Below are positions 12,801 to 23,590 of a DNA stretch of 64,000 bases, one piece after another. Source of the DNA: Lomentospora prolificans (lineage: Eukaryota > Ascomycota > Sordariomycetes > Microascales > Microascaceae); the NCBI GenBank assembly GCA_029532625.1, contig JARFXM010000003.1, positions 4,278,001 through 4,342,000 of the forward strand. Reading direction: 5' to 3'. A program made the translations under genes and the position numbers. The notes beneath the pieces were generated by a model. It was not told the origin of the DNA. It searched no databases and worked only from the letters and a program-made list of their open reading frames with translations. The first letter of the stretch is position 1; each line of letters opens with the position of its first letter.

Positions 12801-14094
12801 TAGCCGCCAATATTGTGGATGCTCAAGGCCAAAATTCTCATCTTGTAGCCGTCGTTGATGGTATGTTCAGCTCCATTCAGCTAGATCAACGAAGCCCTAT
12901 TACTAACCCAGGGATAGTGTCACCTTCGCAGAATAATGCCACAGCTGAAAGCCAATGGCACCTGTTCAATGATTTCCTTGTCCAGCCTGTTTCCAAAGAG
13001 GAGGCGCTTCGCTTTCCCTCTTGGAAAATGCCATGCGTTCTGGCATTCCAACACAAAGAAGCAAATAACAAGATAGATAATTCTTGGAAAGCGAATCTTG
13101 ATACGAGTTTGCTGTATCGAGGGCCTAGGTATGCAGCAGGAGCCTCAGACTCATTTCCAGGACGTTGAACTGTCCACAGCTAACCAAAATACGAAGGCCC
13201 AACGTCGGCGGAAGCGATCTAGCTCGTGTGCTAAATCCAGAGTCCGAGAACCCTGCAGCAGGTACAATCATTGCACTTGATACGGAGTTCGTCGCTGTTC
13301 GACAACCTGAGATTGAGGTAAACTCAGACGGTGAGCGCGAGACTATCCGGCCTATAGTTTATGCACTTGCACGAGTATCAGTGGTTCGTGGACAGGGTGA
13401 AGACGAGGGACTTCCATTTATCGATGACTATATCTCGGTCAAGGAGCCTATCGTTGATTATCTGACGTCCTATTCGGGTATCACACGCGCCGACCTGGAT
13501 CCCAGGCTGTCCAAACGAAACCTTGTCTCGCTCAAGGTTGCATACAAAAAACTATGGATCCTCCTCAATCTAGGGTGTCAGTTTCTCGGCCATGGTCTCA
13601 AGCAGGATTTCCGTGTCATCAACATCCACATCCCTAAAACGCAGGTTATTGACACCATTGAGATCTTTTACCTCAAGTCACGCCTCCGGAAATTGTCACT
13701 TGCTTTCCTTGCCTGGTACCTGCTGAAGGAAGACATCCAACTCGAGACGCACGACTCTATAGAGGATGCCCGGACGGCTCTCAAACTATACCGCAAGTTC
13801 CTTGAATTCCAGGATGCCGGTATACTCGAGACAATGCTGCAGGATATCTATCATGCTGGCCGTAATGTCCAGTACAAACCGCCACGCAGAGATGGCCAAG
13901 ATTTACAGCGCATGGAGACGCCACCACTCCCAGCCGAAGGTAATAGCGCTGCGCCGCCATCGACTCCGTCTAAGAGTGGCCTGTCTGCGGGAAATGCGGC
14001 GGCAACGTCTAGTTCTGGATACGGTGGCGTGGCCGGATTTGGTGCGAGGTCAGGCTGGACACCAGGCAAGGGATCATCTCCTTTCCGTGGCTAG
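9897..14094 (+). CDS. PAN2: PAN2, catalytic subunit of the Pan2-Pan3 poly(A) deadenylase
   Basis: Poly(A)-specific 3'-5' ribonuclease that with Pan3 trims cytoplasmic mRNA tails. Twelve exons are proposed: 9897-9917, 10033-10146, 10204-10373, 10439-10565, 10635-11218, 11285-11698, 11766-12016, 12077-12222, 12278-12382, 12446-12860, 12912-13113 and 13161-14094, for about 1160 residues. The first exon has seven codons (MDGDWDE), matching the conserved fungal start. Domain order fits the family: N-terminal WD40 region (exons 2-5), Pan3-binding linker, inactive ubiquitin-hydrolase-like domain with CxxC pairs (CTKCGNEY, CNRCQRY), and a C-terminal DEDDh exonuclease. Visible catalytic residues are Asp890 and Glu892 (LDTEF), Asp999 (KQDF), His1047 and Asp1052. 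The intron ending at 13160 could instead start at 13129, giving only 32 nt; the 47-nt version used here also keeps frame. Introns after exons 4 and 8 use GTTAGT and GTTGGT donors. Confidence 0.94.
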
Positions 14095-14153
14095 GCTAGC
14101 TGTGTTAGGGAGCACCGGTTTAAGCCAGCGTTAGAAGATGCAGTAGAATAGCG

Positions 14154-14159
14154 AATAAA
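14154..14159 (+). terminator. Candidate PAN2 polyadenylation signal
   Basis: An AATAAA hexamer lies 60 nt past the PAN2 stop codon, a typical distance for a fungal 3' UTR. It is an exact match to the canonical signal, but fungal signals are loose and no transcript evidence is available. Confidence 0.4.
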
Positions 14160-14664
14160 GCGGCTTACGTTTTAAATCAGGTCTTACCGTCTTTCGTCGC
14201 TTAACGATAATAGTCCTCTTGAAACGCGAATTCAAGGGAGATGCTCTATACTGCACTCAAGACATACATTGCAACACGACTCCTTGACTTCTTCGTGTGA
14301 ACATGCCGTAATTGGGAGTTCTAAGCCTCAAAAACGGATAACATTTCTAGTGACCATTTTATTTGTATCCGTGTCCATATAGGGCTTAACTCATGTTTCA
14401 CCAGGAGCTTCTTTGCCCTAGCTATGAAGAGCGAACCAAGGTAGCAAGCAGTTTGTGGTAGGAGCAAGATAAAGCCACTTCAAAGTTTTAGGTAGCTTAT
14501 AAAGAATTGAAAGCTCGAAGTCCGGATTGAAGTACCCGCGTTTTCTCGACTCACATTTTTCTTCGAGCATGGTAGTAGGTTAAAATCTAACACCACAAGA
14601 AGCCACAACTTTTGAGAAGCGGAAACGAGCGGAGCAGGTATTCTGCTCGGAGCACGCCACAGCT

Positions 14665-14898
14665 CTATGTCGTTGGCGTAACATACGCGCACCTCGACCT
14701 AGGGCAAAGCTCGGATAGAATCCACAGCTCACAGGCCGCTCCTCTGTCACGATGCTGTGCTCCGTGAGAAAACGAAGGGAGGACGATGCAAGAATCCGAG
14801 CAATGCAGCGGGCCAAGGCTATCGCCTTGATGGTGCAGTTCGTGAATAATAAAGACGACCGTAATGGCAGCCAGGCTAACCCTAAGAAACTTGCCCAT
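14665..14898 (-). CDS. Possible small secreted cysteine-containing protein
   Basis: A 77-codon frame starts at an ATG in a good context (ACCATGG). Its first residues, MGKFLRVSLAAITVVFI, resemble a signal peptide: one basic residue cluster followed by a hydrophobic core. Five cysteines follow, including a CSDSC pair and a CPRSRC pair, which is compatible with a small secreted protein. There is no homology I recognise and no promoter signal. A chance ORF in a gene-poor region is equally possible. Confidence 0.15.
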   Translation of the reverse strand: MGKFLRVSLAAITVVFIIHELHHQGDSLGPLHCSDSCIVLPSFSHGAQHRDRGAACELWILSELCPRSRCAYVTPTT

Positions 14899-17800
14899 GG
14901 TCTTCGTTCCTACCACCAGTCCAATCGCCTGCTAACTACGTGATCCACGCAGAACGCGACGTGTGGGGCATTCGGCTCTTGAGAGGCAGGCGAAGCGCTT
15001 TCACAGTATAACCAGCGAAACCAAGTCGTTGCCAACTCACCCAACTTACCAAGGATAGATTAGAATATCTCGACGACTTTCTGAACTTCGGCTCGGTTAG
15101 TCATGTTCCGCCGGGGTTGAACTCTGCTCTTCAGTGGTCTTGTTCGCCGAACAGCACATTAATGGAGATCGTTGAGCATCATCAGTGTAAAGAAAAGGCA
15201 TCCGTATTCGACGCAAACGTGATGCCCAGTGCATGGTCTATTCAAAGTTTCGTCCTGTCGTCGTAGTTGCTAAGTTCGCCAGGCACGCAAGCGGGGCACC
15301 GATTCACCCGTATAACAGGCAGGGGGATCAAGAAGAAGTCGGGGTGGGAACAGGGTGAGAACTTAGCCCTTTGCAGATACACGAACGCAACGACAAAGGA
15401 AAGCATCTGAATTCAAAACCGCGCTATACGGATCCAAAGTTGCAAGATATCCAGGGTGCTTCTTCTCTCGGCGGGGATTTGCCCACTACACGAGGGTGTT
15501 GCCGTACCGCTATGGAGACAACTGCAAGGATATAGGTTACCTCGAAAGGAGTCGCTAGGAGGGCTGCAACAACTTGTTTCTTTATCTTACCGTGTTAAGT
15601 CGAAACTGCAGCGAGCCTGAAAAGAGAGACCGGCGGTTATACATGGCGATACAGGGGCCGGCGAGGAAAATTTCGGGATAGTATCGGGATTGTTTGGTAT
15701 AACTTCTTGGGAGAAGAGCTCCGGGGAACGCCAATTTTGCAAGTGATATACCTGTGCGTAAAAGCGTTCAGAATTGTTTGAGCTTTCCTTGGTGTTGATC
15801 CGTGGGCTTGAGTGATGGTAGCGAGGTCGAACCGAGATGGCCCGGATGAATCAATCTTCCTTCGTGTCTATCTTCACGACATGGTCTAAAATCCTCCTCA
15901 GTATTTATCTTCCGCGTCCTGAACCGTAGGGGCTTCTTCCATGAATGGCAGCAAGGAGGTCAGCTGAAATAATGCTTTGGTTGTCGGATGAAGGCCGGCG
16001 AGTGGCTTCGCATCGCTCCGCTCATACACCAGACTGCAATATCCATGCTCGCGATCCCAATTCTTGATTCCAATCCCTTCTCTGCCCCAGGCCCGAGTCC
16101 GGTTCCCGCCTATATTTCCTATTGTGGATTGATCAGCGCCATTCAGATAGTGTCAGTCAACTGCTTGCCCAGCAACGAAAATAAGGCGGGACACTGCTAG
16201 TTGAAAGCACCGCAAACAACTCTAATGCCTTGGGTGGAAACAATCGACCGAATATATACCACATGGTGTCGTTTTTCGGAGGTCGTTCTGCGATTTCCCT
16301 TGCCCTGTCAATAAAACAAGCACAAACCGTCCAAAGCACACGTGCAATAATCGGCAGTCCAAAGAGCACAGGAATGTCGTATGAGTTATCCTCCATCGCT
16401 TTCCTGGTGTTAACGCCAGAGAGACCCAGTATAGCCTGGTAGCTGTCTAGATTTCTGCAATCCCCTCCATCGTCTTCGCCCAGGAGCGCGACTGCTCATA
16501 TTCAGGGCACTTTCTACGTACAGTCAAGAACACGGAGTACAGAATGCCGTTGTAGAGAATACTTGAAGCAATCTTGTTCAACCATCCCGCGCGACAGCCA
16601 TCAACTCGCGGGAGATGAACCCAAGGTGGTCAAGATGGCCAATGAGTAGAAAGGGCTTGCATGACCCCGCAAACCAACATTGGTTAACCCTGGGACAGAG
16701 GGTGCTCCGAGTGCAGTTGGAGGGCACCATGATGGTGGGCAACAATGGACTATGACTGATCCAGTCTCTCCCGACGCGACAGTTCTAAGATGCGGGGAGG
16801 GGAGCTCATGTCGGCATGACAAAGAATTGAGGATTGCACCTCGACGCTGCATTCTTACATGCAACTTTAGGAAACAGACCAAGCTCAGCTGCAAAGTCGG
16901 TACTTTGTACTTTCCCCCCTTCCACTGGTCTCTTCAGTCCATTGATCAATTGACGGTTTATTTGTATTTGATATTTACTTTTTTTGGTTAAACCTCATCG
17001 CTTCCCAACAAATCCAACGTTTCTCCACGTCAATCGGGTGCCACGGCCCAGGTACGATTCCCAGACATCCAGTAGAAAAGAAGGAGTAAAAAAAGGTGTC
17101 CACATCCCGACAATTTGATGACGATGTTCCCGGACTTGCTCGCCGTTGAGGCTCGGCTCCTTGCGTAATCTCCTATCTAGGTCCATGGTGTAATCTCTCG
17201 GATAAAGAATTCGGAGGCCGGAAAAGGTGGCCATGCACGAGGGGACAAAGACTTGAAACTGAGGAGCCATTCGCGGGCCAACCTTCGGATCATTCCGGCC
17301 AAGTTCGGCGTCTCCACAACCGAAGGGTCGCCGTGGCCCGAACCTGGAGCCGTCGGGAGGGGTATGATAGCCTAACCAAGTCTTTCAGACACGAGGGGTA
17401 GATTTTCTTGATCCATGAGACAATTCTAGGAAAAATTTCTGTTTCTTGGGACAATGGGCTAGCTGCAATTAAGGGTTTAGCTGGTGTCGCTTTCTGAGGC
17501 TTCTGCACCATGCGTCGGCGAACACACGGCTATGCGTGACAAGGGTTCCGCACACGTTTCCCAAGGTTAAGGTCGCCTGCGTTGTAGTCTGCTCAACTAT
17601 AATGCAGGGCAGGAGACTGACCGGGACTCAAGTCGCATCTCAACGGGAACACCGCCGCGAAAGCCGCCTATAACCTCGCACCTCGGGTATCAGTATGGAC
17701 CGTTTTCGGGGATACGAAGCTTCTAGACCGGAGTAAACCAGGCCTCAAACGCTAGTCCTTGTCACAAAGCGTTGGGAAAAAACCGTGATGGAGCAGTTTG

Positions 17801-18231
17801 TTGTCATGGAGCCCTGTCAAATTCTTGCTCCCGCACCTTATTACCGAGCGGGAAGCATCACGGAAAAGAAGACAAAAATGGGTCCCCGCTCAAATCCGCC
17901 CGCCCACTGTAATCTTGAAACCACCCTGTAAGCATGGCCATTGTCGGTACCTGATTGGGCCACTGGGTCTACGAAGTATTTTGGGGCTAGCTTCAATGCT
18001 TTTTGCGGACCTAGCGCACTGTTGTGTCGGGTCCCGCCAGGCGGGCGTTTACATCCACAACAGCAACACCTGGCAATGCTCCCCGAGCACAGGGATCGTG
18101 GACTTCGAAATGTCCGCCCTCTGCTGCAGGGTAGTGGAGACCTGAAAGCCGAGCTGGGTCTCCGAGCTAATTAACTCCAGAAGACCCAGCTATTAGACTC
18201 TCCGGATGCTAAACCGGATACGTAGTTGGAG

Positions 18232-18660
18232 TCAATTGCTCCAAACTCCCACTATCTCCAGGAACGATACAGGGCGGCTGTGGCTCCCAGGCTCCATGCC
18301 GAAGAGGGTGGTTTTGTCTATGCGCTCATCGCGACGAAGACGAACTAGACGGCTGAGCATGATTTTCAGGAACTCATACCCTGTCGAGAGTCGAAGAAAG
18401 GGGACAGTTGAAAAGGTTCTCGAGACAAGAGATGGAGGGTCGATTGCATCAAAGTCGAGCGGGGAGGGAGTAGGGCGGTTGGTTGGTAATGATTTCATGA
18501 TTCTTGATTGCGCCTGATACAGTGCACCATCGACAGGATTGAAGGAGGAGGAACAGCCAACAACTCTATGATCCGCAATGACGACGTACTTCGACTCGGT
18601 GTACTTGTACAAGCCCAGCTTAACCGTGAAGCCTTTTTTCGCAGCCACATCCCAATTCAT
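18232..18660 (-). CDS. Unrecognised ORF, possibly one exon
   Basis: A 142-codon frame, the longest in the 14-21 kb gene-poor region apart from carrier-linked sequence. The first part (KKGFTVKLGLYKYTESKYVV) has a beta-rich, protein-like composition, and the frame extends upstream of the first ATG to an AG that could be an acceptor (CATTACAG near 18690). No domain is recognised and no partner exon could be joined convincingly. It may be chance. Confidence 0.15.
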   Translation of the reverse strand: MNWDVAAKKGFTVKLGLYKYTESKYVVIADHRVVGCSSSFNPVDGALYQAQSRIMKSLPTNRPTPSPLDFDAIDPPSLVSRTFSTVPFLRLSTGYEFLKIMLSRLVRLRRDERIDKTTLFGMEPGSHSRPVSFLEIVGVWSN

Positions 18661-21497
18661 CCACGCTGAATGACGGAGTACCCTATTGTCCTGTAATGTA
18701 TTACATACGAACTCGCCCTAGGTCCTTTCCAGCCCCTCCAGAGATGGCTGAGCCCGCCCATGCACTGTACCAGACCGAAGGAACTTGGAAGGTTTGGCTA
18801 TTTTGACCAACCATGTGTGACCTATTACATCAGACCCTAATGACAGAGGGGCCAGGGCAAAAGGGTCAGGCCCATTTCTAAGACTGGAAGCCCCATGTAA
18901 GTGTACATCGAGAATGGAGATGCTCGCTCAAAAAGCATCTAGTCGCACCCGACACTAGTTCCGTGTTGGAGAGCGATGCCAATCATCCCCATGTACTCCG
19001 TACAAGCTCGCCGCTATGGCCCGTACGTAGCTGATTGCTATCCACTTCAGTCGCCAAGCTGGGAATAACGTGCACCATGGATGTTCCGTCAGACATGCCG
19101 GATCATCCATCTTGATGCTGTGTTCCCCTCCCTCCCTCTTCGCATTGATGGAGAATATAAACTAGTAGGGCACCGCGATCTCCCCGAAGACGTTGCCTAT
19201 CTCGCCCTCCTACCACGCAGAGAAGCAGACTTGACCTGTTCCTCTACCTACTCGATTGAATTCACTTGGCCTACTTCGGTCATCAAGGCCTTCTTTTCTT
19301 CCTTCCCCTACCACACCCTCTCATACGCCTCATAGCCCCATTGTCGTCCTGTTCCGAATCAAAGTATTGGACGACTTCCCTGCTTCAAGTTTGGGCTTCA
19401 AGGCATCGAGTCGGAACGGTTTTCTCTGATCCACGGAATACCGTAAGAACCTCTCGGCGCCCATCATTCGACTCTCCACTCCACCTGAACTCGTATTGAA
19501 GCTTGTTTTTGATATATCATCCAAGGTGTTAGTCATTGTCTAACTTACTGACCCGTATACGTTTGTTTCTCAATTACCGAGAACTTCTTCACCAACACGG
19601 AATCCCTGTCGCAGACTCACAAGGCGCTTCAATTAAAGTTGGAGATATCGCGAACCCCTCCTTCCACCACCTAGCCACTTCCAAACGGGTTGCAACACGA
19701 GGGCTCTTGCCATAAGAAAGCCTGCTGTTCCGAGAGTACCCCGCAGTTACTGTTGTACAAAACTGTCGAGGTGAATCGTTTATACGACCGCAGACCAAAT
19801 TCAACTTTATCCTCGCTATCATTGGGCGCGGCAGAAATACTCCTTGCTTACATAGCACTCGGCGCGCTGACCTTCAAATTTTCTGTAAAGAGGTAAGGCC
19901 TCCTACATCCATACCCTGTCTGCTCCATCTTGAACTCTTTTCATTCTCCTTCCCCTGGGTTTCTTTGCATGACATGGGGAAAGCAAGATTGCGGGAATAT
20001 CGACATCGAGACTCGGCCATAACGTCATTGAGATTTCGCGTCGTTTCCCAACCAATCTTTGCCCTGTGCTAAGACAGCAAGCGCACTCGTCTGGCCAGCC
20101 CCACCTAGATAGGCTGGGAACTTAAACGGTTCCTCGTGAAATTTTGTTCCGCGACTTTCCGGGACAGCAGGTGGAGAAATGTATAGTTGCATTTCAGGTC
20201 GCGAAGTTGAATTTGCGTCAGCTCTCACCCGTTGACGACGAGAAAAAAAAGGAGCGAGACAAGTGAGCAATCGAAAAAGAGTCGGTTGTGAGATATTGCC
20301 TTTCTGGTGGTGACAAATTTCTTGTCGTCGCCGGCCGCGCTTCATCGAATACCAATCTTGGCCGAGTGGTAGTGGCCGTCGAATCGTCGAATATGTCTCA
20401 CCCAATGGAACCCACAGCCATCATTGGGTATTTCTTATCGTCGCAAGCGTACTGGCCGAAGATATTACAATGAGCCCCAGATCAATACCGGCAGACGGAC
20501 GGCGGCACGGCGGCCAAGAACGACCGGTGTCCCGCTCCCCTTCTCCCTGTTTCCATTCGGCCCGCAGATTGTCCCTCAAAACTTATCGTCCCAAGGTGAC
20601 AATGAGACCGCGCGCCATTGGGCAACTTCAAGGTCAAGTACCCACCTGGTCAAGTGGTGTGGACTGACCAACCTGCGGTCTTGAACCTGCACATGCCAGC
20701 GCCTCAACATTGCAAGGAAACACCTCCACTCGACCGATCCCGCCTTTGCGACTGAGCGCCGTTCTAGGTCGTCACTTCTCACATGTTGAAAGGGCTAGGC
20801 CTAGACAGCAGTAACAACCGACTCATCAAGGAGGCTCCTTCTGCGTGAATTTCCACAACAATTCGGCCCCAAGTACCTCGGACAAGGTTCGAAGTTGAGG
20901 CAGAATCATGAAATGATGGAAGCAACAGCTCGTTTAAGACTTCAGAGGGGAACTTCCTCGACTTCTACCCGAGGTAGTTTGGGTCAGAATCTCTTACCTT
21001 CCTTGGTATTTAGAGGTATGGCGAGTGCCTTCCTCGCTTCTCCTTACACAAGCATCGATTCCCAATCCCCGCCCGTATTCCGCTAGATTTCGCCTATGCT
21101 CCGGGCTTGCCAACTCAACTGTTTTATTCTTTCTATCCCGAGGCACTCTTTGTTTTGCTCGTTTAGGTTTGACGGAAGCAATCGGGCTGACGGGATACGT
21201 ATCTCCTCCACCAGACTCTCACAGGTGCTTCCGCTGTCGATTCGTCATTGGGATCATCTTCACCAAGTTCACACATCTTCCGTGCTGCGCTTCTCCTCGG
21301 TCCGTCTTGCCGCGCGTTCAAATCCCTCGAAAGACACGAGGCAGAGATTGATCCCGAGCTTTCCTTCTGATATACAAGAAGCCGAGCCATCAATACGGGC
21401 AACTGCCTCTATTTTCTCTTTGCCTGCTAGAGCGACTCCATTTTTCTTTAGTTCTTGAACCTTGTCACCTGCTACTCTTCAAATACTATTTGAAAAG

Positions 21498-22560
21498 ATG
21501 CCCGCTCAAGGTCTCGCAACGTCTGCTGATGCCGCCAGGCAACCGACATCAGATATCATGGTCACCGGAAAACAAGACAAGGCTGCCGTGGCCTCCGATT
21601 TCCTTCATACTCCCTTCATGCGTGCCGCGCTTCCCTTTATCAACGGCGGTATTAGCGGCATGGTTGCCACAACTTGTATCCAACCAGTCGATATGGTAAA
21701 AGTCCGCATCCAGCTTGCTGGTGAAGGTGTTGCAGGAGGCCCGAAGGCTACTCCTTTATCCGTTACTCGAGACATCATTGCAAGCGGTAAGGCTCTCGAC
21801 TTGTACACCGGCCTGTCCGCGGGTCTCCTGCGACAGGCCGTATACACGACTGCCCGTCTAGGATTTTTTGATACTTTCATGGCTGGAATGGCTCAAAGGG
21901 CGAAAAGCCAGGGTCGAGAGATCGGATTCGCTGAGAGAGCTGGGGCTGGTCTAGCTGCGGGTGGTCTTGCCGCCATGATAGGAAACCCTGCGGATCTAGC
22001 CCTCATTCGCATGCAGAGCGACGGTCTCAAGCCTGCAGCTGAACGCAAAAACTACAGCTCCGTAATTGATGCCCTCCGATCCATTTCGAAGTCGGAAGGT
22101 GTCGCATCTCTTTGGGCTGGAGCCGCTCCAACGGTTGTGCGAGCCATGGCTCTCAACTTCGGACAGCTTGCCTTCTTCAGCGAGGCCAAAGCTCAGCTTC
22201 AGCAGCACACTTCGCTATCTTCGAAGAACAGGACTTTATGTGCCAGCGCTATCGCCGGATTCTTTGCTAGTTTCTTCAGCCTGCCCTTCGATTTTGTCAA
22301 GACTCGCCTCCAGAAGCAACAGCGAGGACCTGGCGGTCAGCTCCCATACCGAGGAATGTTGGATTGCTTCGCTAAAGTAGCTGCACAAGAAGGACCTCTG
22401 AGGTTCTATCGCGGATTCGGCACCTACTACATCCGCATCGCACCACATGCGTAAGTCGATTCTAACCCTTCGCCGCCAGCCTGGAGAGAGCTAACCCACT
22501 GTCTCGTGTAGAATGATCACCTTGATCGTCGTCGACTACCTTGGCTTTTTGACGAAATGA
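21498..22560 (+). CDS. Mitochondrial carrier, 2-oxoglutarate/malate type
   Basis: Inner-membrane solute carrier of the SLC25 family. The model is exon 21498-22450, intron 22451-22511 (GTAAGT...TAG), exon 22512-22560, giving 333 residues. Three tandem carrier repeats carry the family signatures PVDMVK (residues 63-68), PADLALIR and PFDFVK. The second signature, with Ala-Leu-Ile-Arg after the acidic residue, and the following RMQ(S)DG are typical of the oxoglutarate/malate and dicarboxylate carrier branch, so exchange of 2-oxoglutarate for malate is the likely function. The roughly 35 residues before the first repeat are polar. The ATG at 21498 is preferred because the frame upstream offers only a TTG. 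The intron splits the last codons of the final helix. Substrate is inferred from subfamily resemblance. Confidence 0.9.
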
Positions 22561-22570
22561 AGTGATAGAA

Positions 22571-22576
22571 AATAAA
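22571..22576 (+). terminator. Candidate polyadenylation signal of the carrier gene
   Basis: AATAAA occurs 11 nt after the carrier stop codon. It is an exact canonical hexamer but unusually close to the stop, so the functional signal may lie further on. Confidence 0.3.
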
Positions 22577-22752
22577 GATACTCGCGAAAGAAGAAAATAG
22601 TAAGAGGAGAAACGAGAACGAGAGAGGGCGTCATATCTTGCTGGCGAGAACGGTGAAGGTCATTTACAACTAAAGTCCCTCCGATCCTCGGCGGAGCGAA
22701 ATGTCCGAGGATCATTTTATTTTTGTTTTAGTCATGGTTCGGGGCAACTTAT

Positions 22753-22763
22753 GGGGGGGGGGG
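22753..22763 (+). repeat. G11 homopolymer
   Basis: Eleven consecutive G residues lie in the intergenic region about 190 nt past the carrier stop. Such a run is prone to length variation and to sequencing or assembly error; no function is implied. Confidence 0.8.
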
Positions 22764-23261
22764 CATGGCAGGGTTTCCCCTTATGATATCCACAGTCCTC
22801 CAGGATTGGCTCCCAGCATCAAGGTGCAAAGGTGTCCGCTTTCTAACGGTCTGTTCCTCCGTCTAAGAACTTTTTTTAATGAGCATATTATAGCTACGTA
22901 TTTGAGAATTCAGAAAGTTTGGCCATTTCTTCTGGAGCTGGCGCCTCGCCCTAGCTTGTTCTCAACTCTTTCTGTGCGCCCCAATACACGCGAGAAAAGA
23001 AATTTGGGCGGAAGTGGATATCCAGTTTAAAGCATCATTGGCCGCATTCCCAAGGAGCACTTGATATCTGCGTTCCACTTTACTTAAAAATCTAGGCAAA
23101 AGGGAGACGGGGCAATTGGGATGGCGGCGGCAAAACAACCTCCCCCGCAACGGCTTCTTCACTTCTCTCGACCTTTAGGGTTAGGTCCCGGTCACTTTAC
23201 CCGCCGCCGAAGTAAGAACACTACAACAATCATAGAGTCCCAACGGCGCGCGGCGCGAATT

Positions 23262-23430
23262 GCGGGGGTACAGGCCAAGACTCCTCTCCTTCCACTCCAC
23301 AGATGATGCCGAATGAGGCCACTCGTTTTTTGTCATCTGGATAGGATGAGGTACCGGGGAGCGAGAAGAGGAGCATCCATACCCCAATATTGATTCGGGC
23401 GGATGGATTGGGAGCAGGACGGAATATATA
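23262..23430 (+). promoter_or_regulatory. Candidate GH43 promoter elements (CreA-type hexamers, TATA-like)
   Basis: Two SYGGRG hexamers, the CreA carbon-repressor consensus, sit at 23262-23267 (GCGGGG) and 23354-23359 (CCGGGG). A TATATA stretch at 23425-23430 lies 161 nt before the GH43 start. Plant-polysaccharide hydrolase genes are often CreA-repressed, so the placement is plausible. The hexamer is short and common, so this is only suggestive. Confidence 0.3.
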
Positions 23431-23590
23431 CTCTCGCTCGCGCGTGTCTTGCCGCTTGGGGAAGGCAGGCAGCTCCGGGATTATTTCAATACCAACTCAA
23501 TTGAAATACTAGAGCCTTTTCCCTCTCTACAAATCCCTGTGACGGGTATTCTGACCATTTTATGTTGTCCGTCCCGCCGAAATCAAAACC

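Larger units (their letters stand above)
14095..21497. other. Gene-poor region between PAN2 and the mitochondrial carrier
   Basis: About 7.4 kb without a gene that can be supported. Base composition looks ordinary, without strong AT enrichment or long direct repeats, so it does not look like a repeat-induced-mutation relic. ORFs are short, scattered on both strands and lack domain signatures. Two weak candidates are listed separately (14665-14898 and 18232-18660). The last few hundred bases probably hold the promoter and leader of the carrier gene. Spliced genes made of small exons, or noncoding transcripts, cannot be excluded by reading. Confidence 0.5.
22561..23590. other. Intergenic region, carrier to GH43 gene
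   Basis: One kilobase holding the carrier 3' UTR and the GH43 promoter. It contains a run of eleven G (22753-22763) and a TATATA stretch (23425-23430). Small ORFs on both strands have no signature. No other gene is supported. Confidence 0.5.

Noticed and set aside
21300..21330. tRNA B-box-like sequence GTTCAAATCCC
   Set aside because: The flanking bases cannot form the T-stem and no A-box or acceptor stem is found at the proper distance.
21462..21497. Upstream extension of the mitochondrial carrier
   Set aside because: The extension would start at TTG; the first ATG at 21498 gives a normal N-terminus.
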